From Calliopum simillimum (taxonomy: Eukaryota > Arthropoda > Insecta > Diptera > Lauxaniidae), in contig OX638372.1 of NCBI GenBank assembly GCA_951812925.1, forward strand, positions 6,510,001-6,574,000: 64,000 nucleotides of DNA, given 5' to 3'. The notes beneath the pieces are model-generated. The model was not told the origin of the DNA. It saw only the letters and a program-made list of their open reading frames with translations, and did not search any database. How positions within the stretch are numbered: the stretch's first letter is position 1; every line of letters begins with the position of its first letter. Both the position numbers and the translations under genes were made by a program. This document shows, piece after piece, positions 22,121-32,527 of this stretch.

Positions 22121-23184
22121 ATAGGGTCAAGAGTTAACATACATGCATACGTATGTACCTACGACACTATTTATAGGTACTAGGTATATACCAACTAGTA
22201 TATACTTGCAATTTTTTTTTTCCTTTCATAGAATTGACGCTTCATAAAATTATCGTTGTGTGAGATTAAAGGCATTTGCAAAGTAATTAAAACGTAAATT
22301 GTCGCCATTTTGCAAAAAAGTAAATAAACAATAATTTATATATTATTTAAATGAAACTACATAGCGCATACGTCAGAGAAAAAAAAAGCCATGGAATTTT
22401 TTAGAATGTGCCCTGACAACCAAACAGCGTTATATACTTTGTACTTTAAGATACCTACTCAAATGACAAACTGTTGAACAGATTTTTGCACGCTTCAAAT
22501 AATGCAAAATAATACAAATACATGTATATTCAATTAGTAAAAAATATATATCCATATATATATACTTTTTTTCATCTTACATTTGACACCAAATTTGGAC
22601 TTTGTGTTTAGTTATTTTGTAGATATGAAATTCATGTGTATCCAAAAACGAAATTCATGCTATGGGTACCTACCAACAATATGAGGTTAATAAACTCTAC
22701 ATGGCTATATTAAATAAAAAAATATACATATATATATATTTACATGCATACAAGCATGTATGTATGTATATCGGTCGATAATATCGGCGGCAGTATGTAA
22801 GAAACAAAAAAAAAAAAATTAGCTCCATGCACAGCTAAAGTGTACAATTCATTGCTATGTAAAAAAATACACAACCAACAGACATACAAATATGTTGTAC
22901 ATACATATCTACATTTTCTTTGTAAGTATGTAAAAGCCGAACCAAACTCTATCCACAAAGTACAACATATTTTTGCACTGTTAGAGATATCAGTGTAGAA
23001 AAAAAAAATAAAAATTAAGAAAAAATATGTAGAAAATGCCACATATACTCATAGATACTGTGCAGCAACAGCAACGTTGTGCTGCAAAACTAACTACCTG
23101 TCTAACTAACTTTAAGCTACAAAAGCCAAAGCTGAAGCTAAAACTTAAACCAAAGACAAGTTTAAAGAGTTGAAAGATTTAAAA
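22121..23184. other. Non-coding, microsatellite-rich
   Basis: Long TATATA and CATACATA stretches (22140-22200, 22550-22570, 22720-22770) and poly-A. The 100-codon minus-strand frame at 22740-23042 is microsatellite-derived. Sequence at 23050-23170 (GCAGCAACAGCAACG, repeated AAGCTAAAGC-type triplets) resembles a 5' leader. Confidence 0.45.
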
Positions 23185-23313
23185 ATGAATTTTCAGTTGA
23201 TTACAGTGTTTCTTTGCGTCGCTTTTTTATGTTGGCAATGTCGTCGTCGGCGGCACATTGAACGATCATTGCAATTTCTAAGGACAGACTGGGTAAAAGT
23301 AAAGATCTTTTAA
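23185..23313 (+). CDS. Candidate small ORF, 42 residues, signal-anchor-like
   Basis: ATG in good fly context (AAAAATG). The peptide starts MNFQLITVFLCVAFLCW, a 16-residue hydrophobic segment followed by a very basic run (CRRRRH), then a soluble tail to a TAA. It sits behind 5' leader-like sequence. The codon for W36 is followed at once by GTAAAAGT, a possible donor in phase 0, so it could instead be an alternative first exon. I recognise no family, and chance is a real possibility. Confidence 0.2.
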   Translation: MNFQLITVFLCVAFLCWQCRRRRHIERSLQFLRTDWVKVKIF

Positions 23314-23736
23314 AATAATTCTTACTAAATACTCATAATTTTTCAACGGAACTTTTACAAACAAAAAAAAAAATAGTAATAAAAATACAAAAACTTCTCT
23401 TACTTGGAGTCGATCTCAAATGTCAGCCATTGCTCACGGGTGAAGTGATGTCAAAACAATCTTCTGTCAGCAATTTTTTTTTTTTTGAAGATTTAGCATA
23501 TGAAATGATTCTGTATTGCAGTCTAAAAGCAACACTGAGAGGAAAAAATATACTGAAATTAAGCAAAAATTGTTCATAAATTAAATCGCCGGAATCATCA
23601 AAAAATATGCTCATCTTGTTCAAAATTTGTTCTGAAATTTGAGCAGAACACAAATTTTGATAATTAAGTCCAATTATGCTTAACGTGTGCAAAAAAAAAT
23701 CTCCACATTTATGCTTAATTTAAGCCCTTTTTGTTA
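23314..23736. other. Non-coding sequence
   Basis: AT-rich intron-like sequence. The 89-codon minus-strand frame at 23423-23692 shows no protein features. Confidence 0.45.
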
Positions 23737-24110
23737 CTCATGTGAAGTTGGCTCCGTGATTTTCGAAAACCGAACATTTTTTTAGAGTTCTGGGTCCCTT
23801 AGGAATAGTTCTGAAGTTCTTTCACAATTTTTTTTTTTGTGAGCAAGATTTTTAGAAAAAAATTTTTTATAGTGCTCGAAGAATTCTAAAGAAAATCCTA
23901 GTGACATTCATTTTAATCGAAAAATTAGAAAAAATTTCGGTCTTTTACTAAGTATCCGAAAATGAATATCCGTTAAGGAGTTCTGATTGGGGTTCCGGAT
24001 AGGGCTCAAACAGTTTTAAAGAACAGCACAGTAACATTTTTCCGAAATATTAGTACTTTTCATTTTAATCGAAAAATTAGAAGGAGTAGAGGAGTTCTGA
24101 GTGGAGTGAA
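23737..24110. repeat. Dispersed repeat, copy 2
   Basis: It shares CTCATGTGAAGTTGGCTCCG, GATTTTCGAAAACCGAA and TAGAGTTCTGxGTCC with 3164-3470. It also carries an internal repeat of TTTTAATCGAAAAATTAGAA (near 23911 and 24064). Confidence 0.65.
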
Positions 24111-24349
24111 AGAATCACCAAAGCCATATGGAAATAGTTTTGTGACGAATGTAAAAACTTTAGGAATATCATTTGGTTCCACCTATCAGTGGCGAACGCT
24201 ATTAAGTTTTCAGTAGAGCCAGCTCTTAACAAATGCGGTGGTAAGCTTTTGAATTAGTGGGTACCTTTTGCGGAGATTTAAACTCACAGCTTGAGTTCTT
24301 TAAGTGGGTTGTACTTTCAGATTCGTTTCTTTTGCTAAACTATTTAACA

Positions 24350-24422
24350 GTAGTTGACATTCTAGCGCACTGTTTTACACCTGCGGACCGGCGGTCTAAA
24401 GACCACTGGTTGAAGAACACTG
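24350..24422. mobile_element. hAT-type transposon end (remnant)
   Basis: Read on the minus strand the sequence from 24422 is CAGTGTTCTTCAACCAGTGG, then GTCTTTAGACCGCCGGTCCGC. A CAGTG terminus followed by TTCTCAACC and GTGG is typical of hAT superfamily ends. I find no convincing partner end or 8-bp duplication, so this is probably a solo or truncated copy. Confidence 0.45.
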
Positions 24423-25460
24423 ATTAAATTTTCGCCTTCACAAAATTACGTATTTTTTTTTTAATTGTCTTAATCAAACACTGTGTCGTTGTGGATATAT
24501 ATTTTGTGTTTTTTTTGCTGTAGCTTCTCAATAGTGCAAAACACAAAGTCAAAAGAAAAACAAAGAAAAAAAAATGTGTAGAAAAAAATTGCAAATAAAA
24601 ACCAGCCCATAAGCTTGAGTTTGCGAAAAAGTTGTATATATGTATACGTAGTATGTAGTATATACAAGTGTAGATACTCGAATACATGGTATATACAAAC
24701 ATACATTTCTGGATGTAAACGAAGAATCACAGTATCATCATAACAGCTACCACGATTAATTCAAGAAAAGACAAAACAATTTAAAAATAAATAATAATAA
24801 TAAATAAAAAATAATATAAAAAATACAAGAAACAGAAGGTACCTACAGTATAGGAAGAGAAAACAGACAGACAGACAGACAAGACAGAAGGAACTTTTAA
24901 GACAATAGCAAGTAGAATGAATAGCAATCAAAATGGTCGCGCTGAATTGCCTAACTGACAATGAGCAACATCATACATGGATGGATGGGTTGCTAAAAAC
25001 TATGTAGGTACCTAATTAATTATTTAATGGTTAATTTTAATAAGAAGCTGTTTACTTCGGAAATCTCACAGAAAAAGATTTTTCAAAGCATTCTTTTTTC
25101 TAACAAGTAAAACTTTTTTCAAATATTTAATTTAATCCCTCTCAAGTTTTTTATTAATTAGAAGTTTCGTTAATTCATATATTTCCATAATAATTGTCAA
25201 CTAAGCTCTTAACGTAGATATATATAACCAAAAGTCTTTCTACTCTACATATATAAATAAAAACAGGAAACATAAAACCTTTCATTATCGATTTTAACCA
25301 TAAGTTTTGTTTTGCCTGCGTTATTGTGCAAACAGATTTGGAACTGCGTAAAAAAAGGGTGGGGGGAGGCTCTAGTATACATGGAAGCCCTTTTATTAAA
25401 TTTATGAAACAGTGTTCAAGCCAAGGAAAAAGAAACGGAATAATTCATAAAGTTTTCATG
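24423..25460. other. Non-coding sequence
   Basis: AT-rich with microsatellites (24640-24700), a (GACA)n run at 24865-24882 and weak frames. No supported gene. Confidence 0.45.
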
Positions 25461-25784
25461 AACCTACTTTCACAGATACACAACTAACATTGAAAACAAC
25501 AATATCATCAGCACCAATGAAATGCTCCAACAACTAGAACAACTGCAACTGGGCTCAGTGCCGCAGCAAACACAACTCAAAAGTGCAAATTCACGTATAA
25601 AAGGAAGGTTAGAAACATTGGCAGAAAACCATGAGCGAGCACATCGACCGACCGTGAGTGCAGACATAACAAACGACGAACATAACCCTTGAGAATTTGA
25701 GTCCGACATCGACACCGAACCTGAGCGCGGGTCAGGGTTGCCATTGACAAAAAATGCATGCAAATTTGAATGTCGTCCATGATA
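25461..25784 (+). pseudogene. Unassigned coding-like fragment
   Basis: A + strand frame of 76 codons contains NNNIISTNEMLQQLEQLQLG, then VPQQTQLKSANSRIKG, then LETLAENHERAH. It meets a TGA at 25690 and continues in the same frame for 30 codons with an acidic segment (ESDIDTEPERG) to the next stop. The charge pattern, helix-forming repeats and GC-richer codons contrast with the flanking AT-rich DNA, so it looks like real protein sequence with one nonsense change. I cannot name the family. A retrotransposon gag-like piece or a host gene fragment are both possible. Confidence 0.35.
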
Positions 25785-25919
25785 TACCGACAACCTCCGT
25801 ATTAGACATTAAGTCGATTTAGTTGGTTTATGCTTGGTTACGCAACAAACCAATTGAGTGTATGATAAAAAGAGCTTTTAAATTTTAAAACCACCTCTCG
25901 GTGCCTGCCGCAAGCAAAG
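25785..25919. other. Short spacer
   Basis: No feature seen between the coding-like fragment and the Tc1-like fragment. Confidence 0.4.
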
Positions 25920-26160
25920 CTGCCTCTTGGAACTTAGAACTGGGTGAGAAATAACGATTCCGGTGTTTGAAAAAAAGTTGTATTACTGACGAAAAAAAGT
26001 TCAATCTCGATGATCCAGATTATTTCCATGATTTGAGAGAGAAAGAGAGATTTTTGACTCGACATCATAGCTTCTAAGGTGATGTTATGGCTTGGTGAGC
26101 GATTTCGTACTATTGCACGTTGGAATTGAAAATTGTGGACCAAAACAAAGAAATTCAGTT
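25920..26160 (+). mobile_element. Tc1-like transposase fragment
   Basis: The conceptual product, across frameshifts, includes a KKLYYTDEKKFNLDDPDYF-like block, then HDLRERERF, TRHH and AISYY. This matches the second catalytic region of Tc1-family transposases (TDEKKFNLDGPDGY). A closely related fragment is at 29090-29580. No ends are present. Confidence 0.65.
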
Positions 26161-26273
26161 AAGCTACCACAGCAAACTAAATATGTTAAAAGTTTTGAGG
26201 AATTAATCCCAAACGGTTTAAAATAGATTACTTAACGAAACGTTCTTTCTTAACAATGTGTGTTAATTTACTA

Positions 26274-27444
26274 AGGTATGTACTCAAAAAAAAAAGTAGT
26301 CGCAGTAAACAAACAGTGTCGCGTAATGTAACAGATTTAATCGTCTTAGAATTCTTTGTCTTTAGAATTTTGAATAGTTTTCAAAATGAGTTCATCGAAG
26401 AAAAATGTGCTAGATTTAATTGTGCGCAAAAAACACGATTTTCCATATTTGTCTCACATAAAGTATAAATATTGCAAAATCAACGGTGGCTTGCGTACTT
26501 AAAAACTTAAGTCAACGATTAACTACGGAAAGGAAAGTTGGAAGTGTTCGAAAAAAAGGATTTACCTCAGAGGAAAAATCAAAAGAAGTATTACGTGCCT
26601 ATGAAATAAAACGTACAGAAAGTTTGCAGATAGAAAGGTTTTCAATCATATAATGTACTACTGGCACCAAATAGGGACGATAAGCAAAACACAGCCGCTA
26701 AAACTCGCTCTCAAAAGCTCTACGACCATTTTGTACACAATTTTGATTTCATTTTAATGGACGACGCAACTTACATCAAAGCTGACTTTAACAGCTTCCG
26801 GGTCAACTATTTTACACCGCAAGGAAGAAAGGCGTTGTTACGCCAAGTTTGCAAAAAATATTTGGTTTTGCAAGCAATTCTTAAATGCGGTTTGAAAAGC
26901 TCAGTATTTGTCATAATTGGTACAATTAACTACCAAATTTATGTGAAAAAGTACTTACAGAAACGTCTGCTGAATATGATACGCCTTCACGAAAACCCTG
27001 TGTTATTTTGGCCAGATTTGGCGAGTTTTCACTATGGCAAATTGGGCATGAATTTGTGTGAAGAGAATGGGGTCAATGTTGACCGAAAAATGCAAGTCCT
27101 TGGAATTGCCCTGAGCTTGGGCCGATTGGAAAATACTGGGCTATAATGAAGAGAAAATTGCTAAAAACGAAGAAAGTTGTCAAAAATGAAAAGAAACTTA
27201 AACAAAAATGGATCAAGGCATCATCCCAGGTCATCCAAAGTGATGTGCAGAGCCTAATGCCAGGTGTTAATTCAAAGTTACGATATTTTGAATATATCTC
27301 AACCAAATGAGCAAACCTTTTCATTTTCTTAAAGAAATACCCTTGAGCTTGAAAAAATGTTTTACTCTCAGTTTTTTTATTTTGGTCAAAAAATAAACGT
27401 TTTATTCCCATTTTTTGTCGACTACTTTTTTCGAGTACATACCT
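26274..27444 (+). mobile_element. Tc1/mariner-superfamily transposon, rosa/DD41D-like
   Basis: The terminal inverted repeats are AGGTATGTACTC, an A-run and AGTAGTCG at the left (26274-26298), and CGACTACTTTTTTCGAGTAC plus ATACCT at the right (27419-27444). TA precedes the left end; the right flank is CA, so one copy of the TA duplication has mutated. The length of about 1.17 kb fits a full-length element. The encoded transposase is broken. Confidence 0.75.
26386..27310 (+). pseudogene. rosa/DD41D-like transposase, broken
   Basis: It starts MSSSKKNVLDLIVRKKHDF and soon hits a stop. The best preserved part (26757-27146) has MDDATYIKADFNSF with the first catalytic Asp, then YLVLQAILKCGLKS, GTINYQIYVKKYLQKRLL, and FWPDLASFHYGK with the second Asp. 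A frameshift after ENGVNV moves the reading to PKNAS, NCPELGPI and WAIMKRKLLK. The Lys-rich C-terminus follows (KWIKASSQV). The third catalytic residue cannot be identified with confidence. The motif order resembles the rosa group known from tephritid flies; that placement is an inference. Confidence 0.7.
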
Positions 27445-28930
27445 CATATCATCAAAAGTTAACTGTATATTTTCTTAAAACTAAATGCACTGTATTTTTT
27501 ATTTTCGTTTTACATAAAACGTCTTAAATTAAGAAAGACAAGAGCCTTATTTTCCTACTGGGTTATAGTTTACGCGTAGTCACAATTGTGTAAACAAAAC
27601 ACTTAACATTCATAAATACAAATGAAATAAATCAAGAAAAGTTAATTTCTTACTCTCTTGGCAACCCTAAGCCGAGTGCCAAGAAACAAATAGTGACAGC
27701 AGCAGCAGGCACAGCATCGTGCTTACTTTTTCTATAGCTCCCCTTGTTTTATTTTCTGAATGCCTGCTACAAAGCCAACCAACATGACAGCCAGGTTCAT
27801 TTTTACGACGACGCTACGTGTGTGACAGCCGCCGCGCTGCATGAGAGAGCGAGCGCTGTTATTGTGCTGTGCTGTTTATGTTATTTGTTACACTTTCATT
27901 TAACGCTGGGCAATAAAAAGATTACGAGTGACGATTACACACAAAGAAAAAAAAAATAAAAATAAACACGAAAACGTCGCCGAAGACGATGACTACGGAG
28001 GCAGCGACAACAACGATGTTGTCGTCGTCGCAGCAAATTTTAACGTAACAACAAATGCTGATAATATAATAACGGCATGCAGGAGAGCAAATCAGTTTCG
28101 CCGAGAGAGCACGCCGGACAAGTACTCGACACAAAATAAACCGACCGTCAATAATTGGCAACGCCACAGTGTCTTGATACGCCTATTAAAAATTATCTAG
28201 TTGTTTGTTAAACTTTAAAAGAAAAAAAAAATTGTGAACATAACGACGACTGCAAAATAAAAATACATAAAGTGAAATACAGAAAGAAACGTAAGGAAAA
28301 AATAAAGAGTACAAACTCAGAATCGTACCGGTCGTCGGCACCGGTTCGGCATTTCGGCATTCAATATGATGACGATGTTGTTGTGTTGTGGCTTCGTTGC
28401 GATTTTCACACAACAAAAAAATAAATAAAAAGCTCGCGGGGATTCTCGTTTATTTAAATAGAAGCCATTGTTGTTATTAGTGGCCAAACAAACATACACA
28501 ATACAATTAATAATTTTTGACGCAACTTGTGCGCCGCAACATTGCAACCAAAAAAATGTTGCGTTCATAACATTGGCATGTTGCGAACAGTGTCATTTAA
28601 AAATCTGTTAGCAAACATGTATCTACGCGAATGAAAGATTTGACGATGAATTGGGAATAAAATACATATACTTTGGCAGTACATTGTTGTGGGTTGGTTG
28701 AATAATAAAAAACATCCCTGTCGCATGAAAATTGATTTTTCTTTAATCTCTGGAATTTTTTAAAAAGAAATCTTAAAGTTTTGCAAAAAGTTTCTTAAGT
28801 TAAAAATGTTGAAAACTAAGCATTTGTTTTCAAATAGCAACAAAAACATAATTATCTTAAAAAACCTACATACAATCCTGTTCAATTAGAGGCAAAATTT
28901 TTTACTGGTGGAGTATGTGATAATACACAC
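27445..28930 (+). promoter_or_regulatory. Promoter- or leader-like region, possible alternative Tlk first exon
   Basis: It is GC-richer than its surroundings, with GACAGCAGCAGCAGGCACAG (27696 on), GAGAGAGCGAGCGC (27843) and repeated GACGAC/GTCGTC triplets to about 28130. ACGTAAGG near 28292 could serve as a donor. No ATG-started coding frame of note is present; the 90-codon frame at 27928 starts with GTG. The target gene is inferred to be Tlk by orientation only. Confidence 0.3.
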
Positions 28931-28933
28931 TAT

Positions 28934-29040
28934 GGGGGTTATCGTGAATCAAGATTCCCGGGGAATTTTCTTAAACTGCAATAGAGAATATACGTCAGTC
29001 TGAGGAAATTCCCCGGGAATATTTATTCACGATAACCCCC
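28934..29040. mobile_element. Short foldback MITE, 107 bp
   Basis: The left arm GGGGGTTATCGTGAAT plus TTCCCGGGGAATTT is the complement of the right arm, AAATTCCCCGGGAA plus ATTCACGATAACCCCC. TAT flanks both sides (28931-28933 and 29041-29043), compatible with a TA or TAT target duplication. Confidence 0.8.
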
Positions 29041-29069
29041 TATATTTTATCGAGCAAAAATTGGATTAG

Positions 29070-29600
29070 AAAAAAAAAGAGTTCAAATCGCTATTTTGCG
29101 CTCTGATGCTTCTAATCGCCTAATAGGACTACATGACTTGGAGTTCGGAGAGAAATAACGACTCCGGTGAGTGGAAAAAAGTTGTATTTACTGACGAAAG
29201 ATAGACCTGATGGATACAATTATTATTTTCACAACTAGAGAAAGGAAAAGATTTATTTGAGTTGACACCGTAGCCGCATAGGTAGTGTTATGGCTTGTGG
29301 AGCGATTTCATACTATGGCGATTCCTGGATATCATCTCACTTATTCTCCAGACCTAAATATAGTTGAAATTGCACGGGATGGCTGACCCGTAAAATGTAT
29401 GCAAATGAGCAACAGTTTCAAACATAGGACGACTTAGTTCAAAAAATTAGCACGGCTTGGTCCGAAATTTCATTAGATTATTAACAGCGCCTTTACAAAT
29501 TAATCAATAGCCGTATTTATAATGTTATTTATCAAAAAGTGGGCGGCACAAAATATTATGGTAGACATAAAAAGCGTTAATAAAGCCCGCAATATCCAAA
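29070..29600 (+). mobile_element. Tc1-like transposase remnant, internally deleted
   Basis: Across several frames the product shows WKKVVFTDER, GYNYYFHNL, a VMACGAISYYG-like block, then HLTYSPDLN with the third-residue region, and LYKLINSRIYNVI at the C-terminus. The catalytic core between the GAISYYG and SPDLN blocks is deleted. It is the same family as 25920-26160. All frames are interrupted. Confidence 0.7.
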
Positions 29601-29901
29601 CTTATATTTTAGTGTTGGTTCATTAATTTGTCAAGTGCCTCTAATCAAGTGAAACAGAAAAAAATTTCACATGAACAAAGTACCGTTAGTTTTGAGAAAA
29701 TTTTAATATTTATATGTTTTTATAATATCCATAGCTTGCTCTTGATTTTTTCAAAAACAAATTTTAGTAGCTCAAATACATTGGGGGTTATCAAATATTC
29801 TAACAGTAAGAAATACTACCTCCAATCAAGTGAACCAGACTCAATGTACATACATACATACAATGTAGTGAAAAATGGGCATTCTCCTTATATAAATATT
29901 A

Positions 29902-30282
29902 GGCCTGTTTTTTTTTTTTTTTTTTTTTTTGTGACGCGTTCATAAAATTGTCTTAATTTTCTAATTGGGATAACTCAAGAACGTACAAGGATCTCTTTTA
30001 TGGCTAAACACATGCTCTACAAATAATTTTTTTTATATATTCAAAAAACAAAAACTTAACCGTTTAGGAATGACTTAAAGCAGATTTTTTGACGTTTACG
30101 TGGTTTTCATTGAGTAACTCCTTAACGATAAATTTTTTGTACATAAAATGACAACTATTTGTAGATCATGTGATTCTCTATAAAATAGGTTCACGCACTT
30201 TTCTTCGTGCGACGCACCGTTCTTTAGTTATCGCTATTTGAAAATTTTACAATTGTATACACGCGTCGCAAAGAAACAGGCC
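29902..30282. mobile_element. Foldback element with 5-bp TATTA duplication
   Basis: The ends are GGCCTGTTT at 29902 and AAACAGGCC ending 30282. Both are flanked by TATTA (29897-29901 and 30283-30287). Long subterminal arms are complementary, with GACGCGT, ATAACT.AAGAACG and CTCTACAAATA-type segments in both halves. It is 381 bp long and non-coding. A related foldback is at 36155-36513. Confidence 0.78.
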
Positions 30283-30287
30283 TATTA

Positions 30288-30927
30288 GCGAATAACGTTA
30301 TTTATCTTCAAACCATTGTGCATCCATTGTTGAACAAACGGTTAAGCGAAACACCAACGCAACATAAAAATTACAGATACGTAGTAATATGTATTTATGT
30401 ATGTATGTATGGATGTAGGCACACTCGAAACAAAAATAATTTAAAATTTAAGTTCAGTCGGTTAGTTGATTGTTTTCGCTTCGTTCGTTCGTACGCTTAT
30501 TCGATTTTCACCTTGTCTTGCCTTCGTTTATTCGTGTGTTTGCATTCAATTAATTTGACTCAATTAAATATAAATGCACGTCGTTTTATTTTTTTCTTGA
30601 CGGCGAATTTACGAATCATGACGTTTTGTCGTTAGTACTCACTCCACTGTGCAAAACACACCAACAATAAAGTGAAGCAAGAACGAGACGAGTAAAAGTT
30701 TATAATCCAAACAAATGTATCGACGAAGTGTATGTGAAGCAAAATAGCGAAACTAAAAATGAGTTATCGCAAAAAGAAAAACATTGCACAAAAAAAAAGC
30801 TAAGCAAAAGAGCGCAAAAAGTACAGAGAGCAAGAGAGAGAGAGTAAGAAAAAATCGCACATGTTTTAAAAATTGTTGTATACAAAATCATCGCCACCGG
30901 CGGCATACGGAACGACTACACTACGGT
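30288..30927 (+). other. Upstream region of the 31-kb first exon
   Basis: GTTCGTTCGT and CACTCGAAAC stretches, then a GAGA block (AGAGAGCAAGAGAGAGAGAG, near 30823-30844) that resembles GAGA-factor sites often found near fly promoters. No supported coding frame. Confidence 0.4.
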
Positions 30928-30962
30928 TAAATCAGCTGTTTTCATTGTGTATCATTTTTGTT
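30928..30962 (+). promoter_or_regulatory. Candidate core promoter of the 31-kb first exon
   Basis: ATCAGCTGTTTTC at about 30931 contains the CAGCTG E-box type core-promoter motif. It is followed by GTATCATTTTTG, whose TCATTT fits the fly initiator. A start there would give a leader of about 60 bases before the ATG at 31016. GAGA repeats lie about 100 bp upstream. Motif evidence only. Confidence 0.35.
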
Positions 30963-31015
30963 TTGTTTGATTATTCATCGGTCTCTTTTTTCACTCTGCC
31001 TGCAACATATTGCGC

Positions 31016-31300
31016 ATGTTGCCCGCAGCTGCTACGGTTTCTTTGATGACGTCGACAGAGACGTTGCAGCCACATCATCAGCAGTCATTAGTAGCAGCGG
31101 CAGCAGTAACGTCATTGCCGTCTGCAACATCACACAAATCTGTGGTTATTGTTGCATCAACAAAACAGAGGCAACATATGAAACTTGCAGCACCACCACC
31201 TCCTCCTCTTGTCGCAGCAGTGCGAAAACGTTGTGCCAGCGTTTCCTCGACTAGTGCAATAGTGGCAACAACAAAGCGCAGCCGTAGACTTACAGAGAGT
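31016..31300 (+). CDS. Tlk: Alternative Tlk first coding exon (95 codons, in frame)
   Basis: The ATG at 31016 is the first in a frame open since 30971, and the exon ends at the strong donor GTAAGTTT (31301). The 95 codons end exactly at the junction. Spliced to the acceptor before 40724, they run in frame into the Tlk ATG (LTES then MSAGAQ). The peptide begins MLPAAATVSLMTS. It is Ala/Ser/Thr-rich with a poly-Pro run (APPPPPLVAA) and basic clusters (VRKRC, TKRSRR) that could act as extra nuclear signals. The GC-rich third positions and triplet-repeat composition match Tlk exon 1 and not the intron around it. Drosophila Tlk is known to have isoforms with different N-termini. If used, this exon gives a 1338-residue protein. 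Transcript support is lacking here. Confidence 0.55.
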
Positions 31301-31794
31301 GTAAGTTTGTTTTTATCTCTATATGTGTATAATTTTCTCTTTCGAATTTTCAAGTTTGTGTTTTTTTTTTTTTTTTTGCTTCTCTCTCTCTTAATCGACT
31401 AAAATGTTGGGTTCGTTGTTCGTTTGTTTATTTTCACTGTTGACGCTGGTATGGAGCCACGTGCTTTTTTGAGTAACATTAGTATTAGTCAGGTTTCTTC
31501 GGTATTTTTCGTTTGGTTCGTTGTTGTTGTTGCTCGCTGCTCTTGATTATCTTTGCTTAAGTGTAAGCGCTGTGTTTTAATTTGTAATATGCACGCGTCG
31601 CTTGCTCAGTATCTAAAATTGTGTTTTTTTTTTTTTTTTTTTGGTTTTCTCTGCATATTTAGAACAGAAGTGAGAAAGAAATCACTGGCGGGGCAGCAGC
31701 AGCATCAGCCGAAGCACCATTTTGATTTGTCTTCTTTATTAAGTGGTTTAAAGTAACAGTGTTCTCGTTGTGTGTAAAATGTAGTATGTTTTAA
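31301..31794 (+). other. Intron sequence after the 31-kb exon
   Basis: It begins with donor GTAAGTTT, followed by T-rich sequence and TTGTTGTTG repeats. The 67-codon frame at 31553-31756 is low complexity. No other feature. Confidence 0.45.
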
Positions 31795-32523
31795 CCCTCT
31801 CCCGACCGCTGCAAAATTTTTAATTTTTGCTGCAGATTCATGCTAAGCGATGCAACTCTTCTATTCAATTGTGTTTTCAAAATTTAATTTTTTCAATTTC
31901 AAGTGTGAAAAAAATTATGGGACAAATATAGGCTTATGAGGGCTTCATGGGGGATTAAAAGAAAAGAAGGAGAAACGCATAAATCCAAAGTGTTGGTTTG
32001 TATCCAAATTTAATTACGAACAAAATGAGCCATGTCCGATCAAAATCGGGTCATGTTCAACAAAATTATATATGTTAACAAAATTTGGTTCAAAATTCAC
32101 CTGCGATGATTTCTGTCACTATTTTTTGTAAAAAAGGATAGCAAAAATAAGAAATTTTTGCGAAAAAAAATACCTAATTTCTTATCTTTAAGGACCAACG
32201 GGACACGGGTATTCCATTTTATCTAAGCACCCTGTAAGAAAATGAACCGGTAAATCAAAAATTCCTTGATATTTCTAAAAAGCTGAAAGTCTGTTACAAT
32301 TGCTACTTAGACGCTTCATATCGTTTATGTAACAGTAGTCGAGATAAAATCTACTGAAAATTGTAAAAACACATTCTTTTGGAATTTGGATAATCCTGTG
32401 AAGTTCTGAGGATATTAAGCTCAATTTTTCTGGCACACTGGCTGGCTCCAATCGCAAAGAAAATGCGAATCTGACATTGAAAAATTTAAATGGGACATAT
32501 ATGTCCCGTTGGTCGTGAAAGGG
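31795..32523. mobile_element. piggyBac-type MITE with TTAA duplications
   Basis: The termini are CCCTCTCCCGACC and GGTCGTGAAAGGG, near-perfect inverted repeats. They are bounded directly by TTAA at 31791-31794 and 32524-32527. TTAA targets with CCC ends are diagnostic of the piggyBac superfamily. A subterminal repeat GACCAACGGGACA near 32191 is inverted near 32503. No transposase frame remains. Confidence 0.8.
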
Positions 32524-32527
32524 TTAA

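Noticed and set aside
22740..23042. 100-codon minus-strand frame
   Set aside because: The product comes from CATACATA-type microsatellite and homopolymers, with Tyr/Thr/Phe-rich low complexity.
24181..24422. Complete hAT MITE ending at 24422
   Set aside because: A CAGTGG near 24187 could be the other end, but the 8-bp flanks differ and the inner sequence does not match as an inverted repeat.
27928..28200. 90-codon + strand frame
   Set aside because: It starts with GTG and has no internal ATG. The triplet composition is that of leader DNA, so it is described as a promoter or leader region only.
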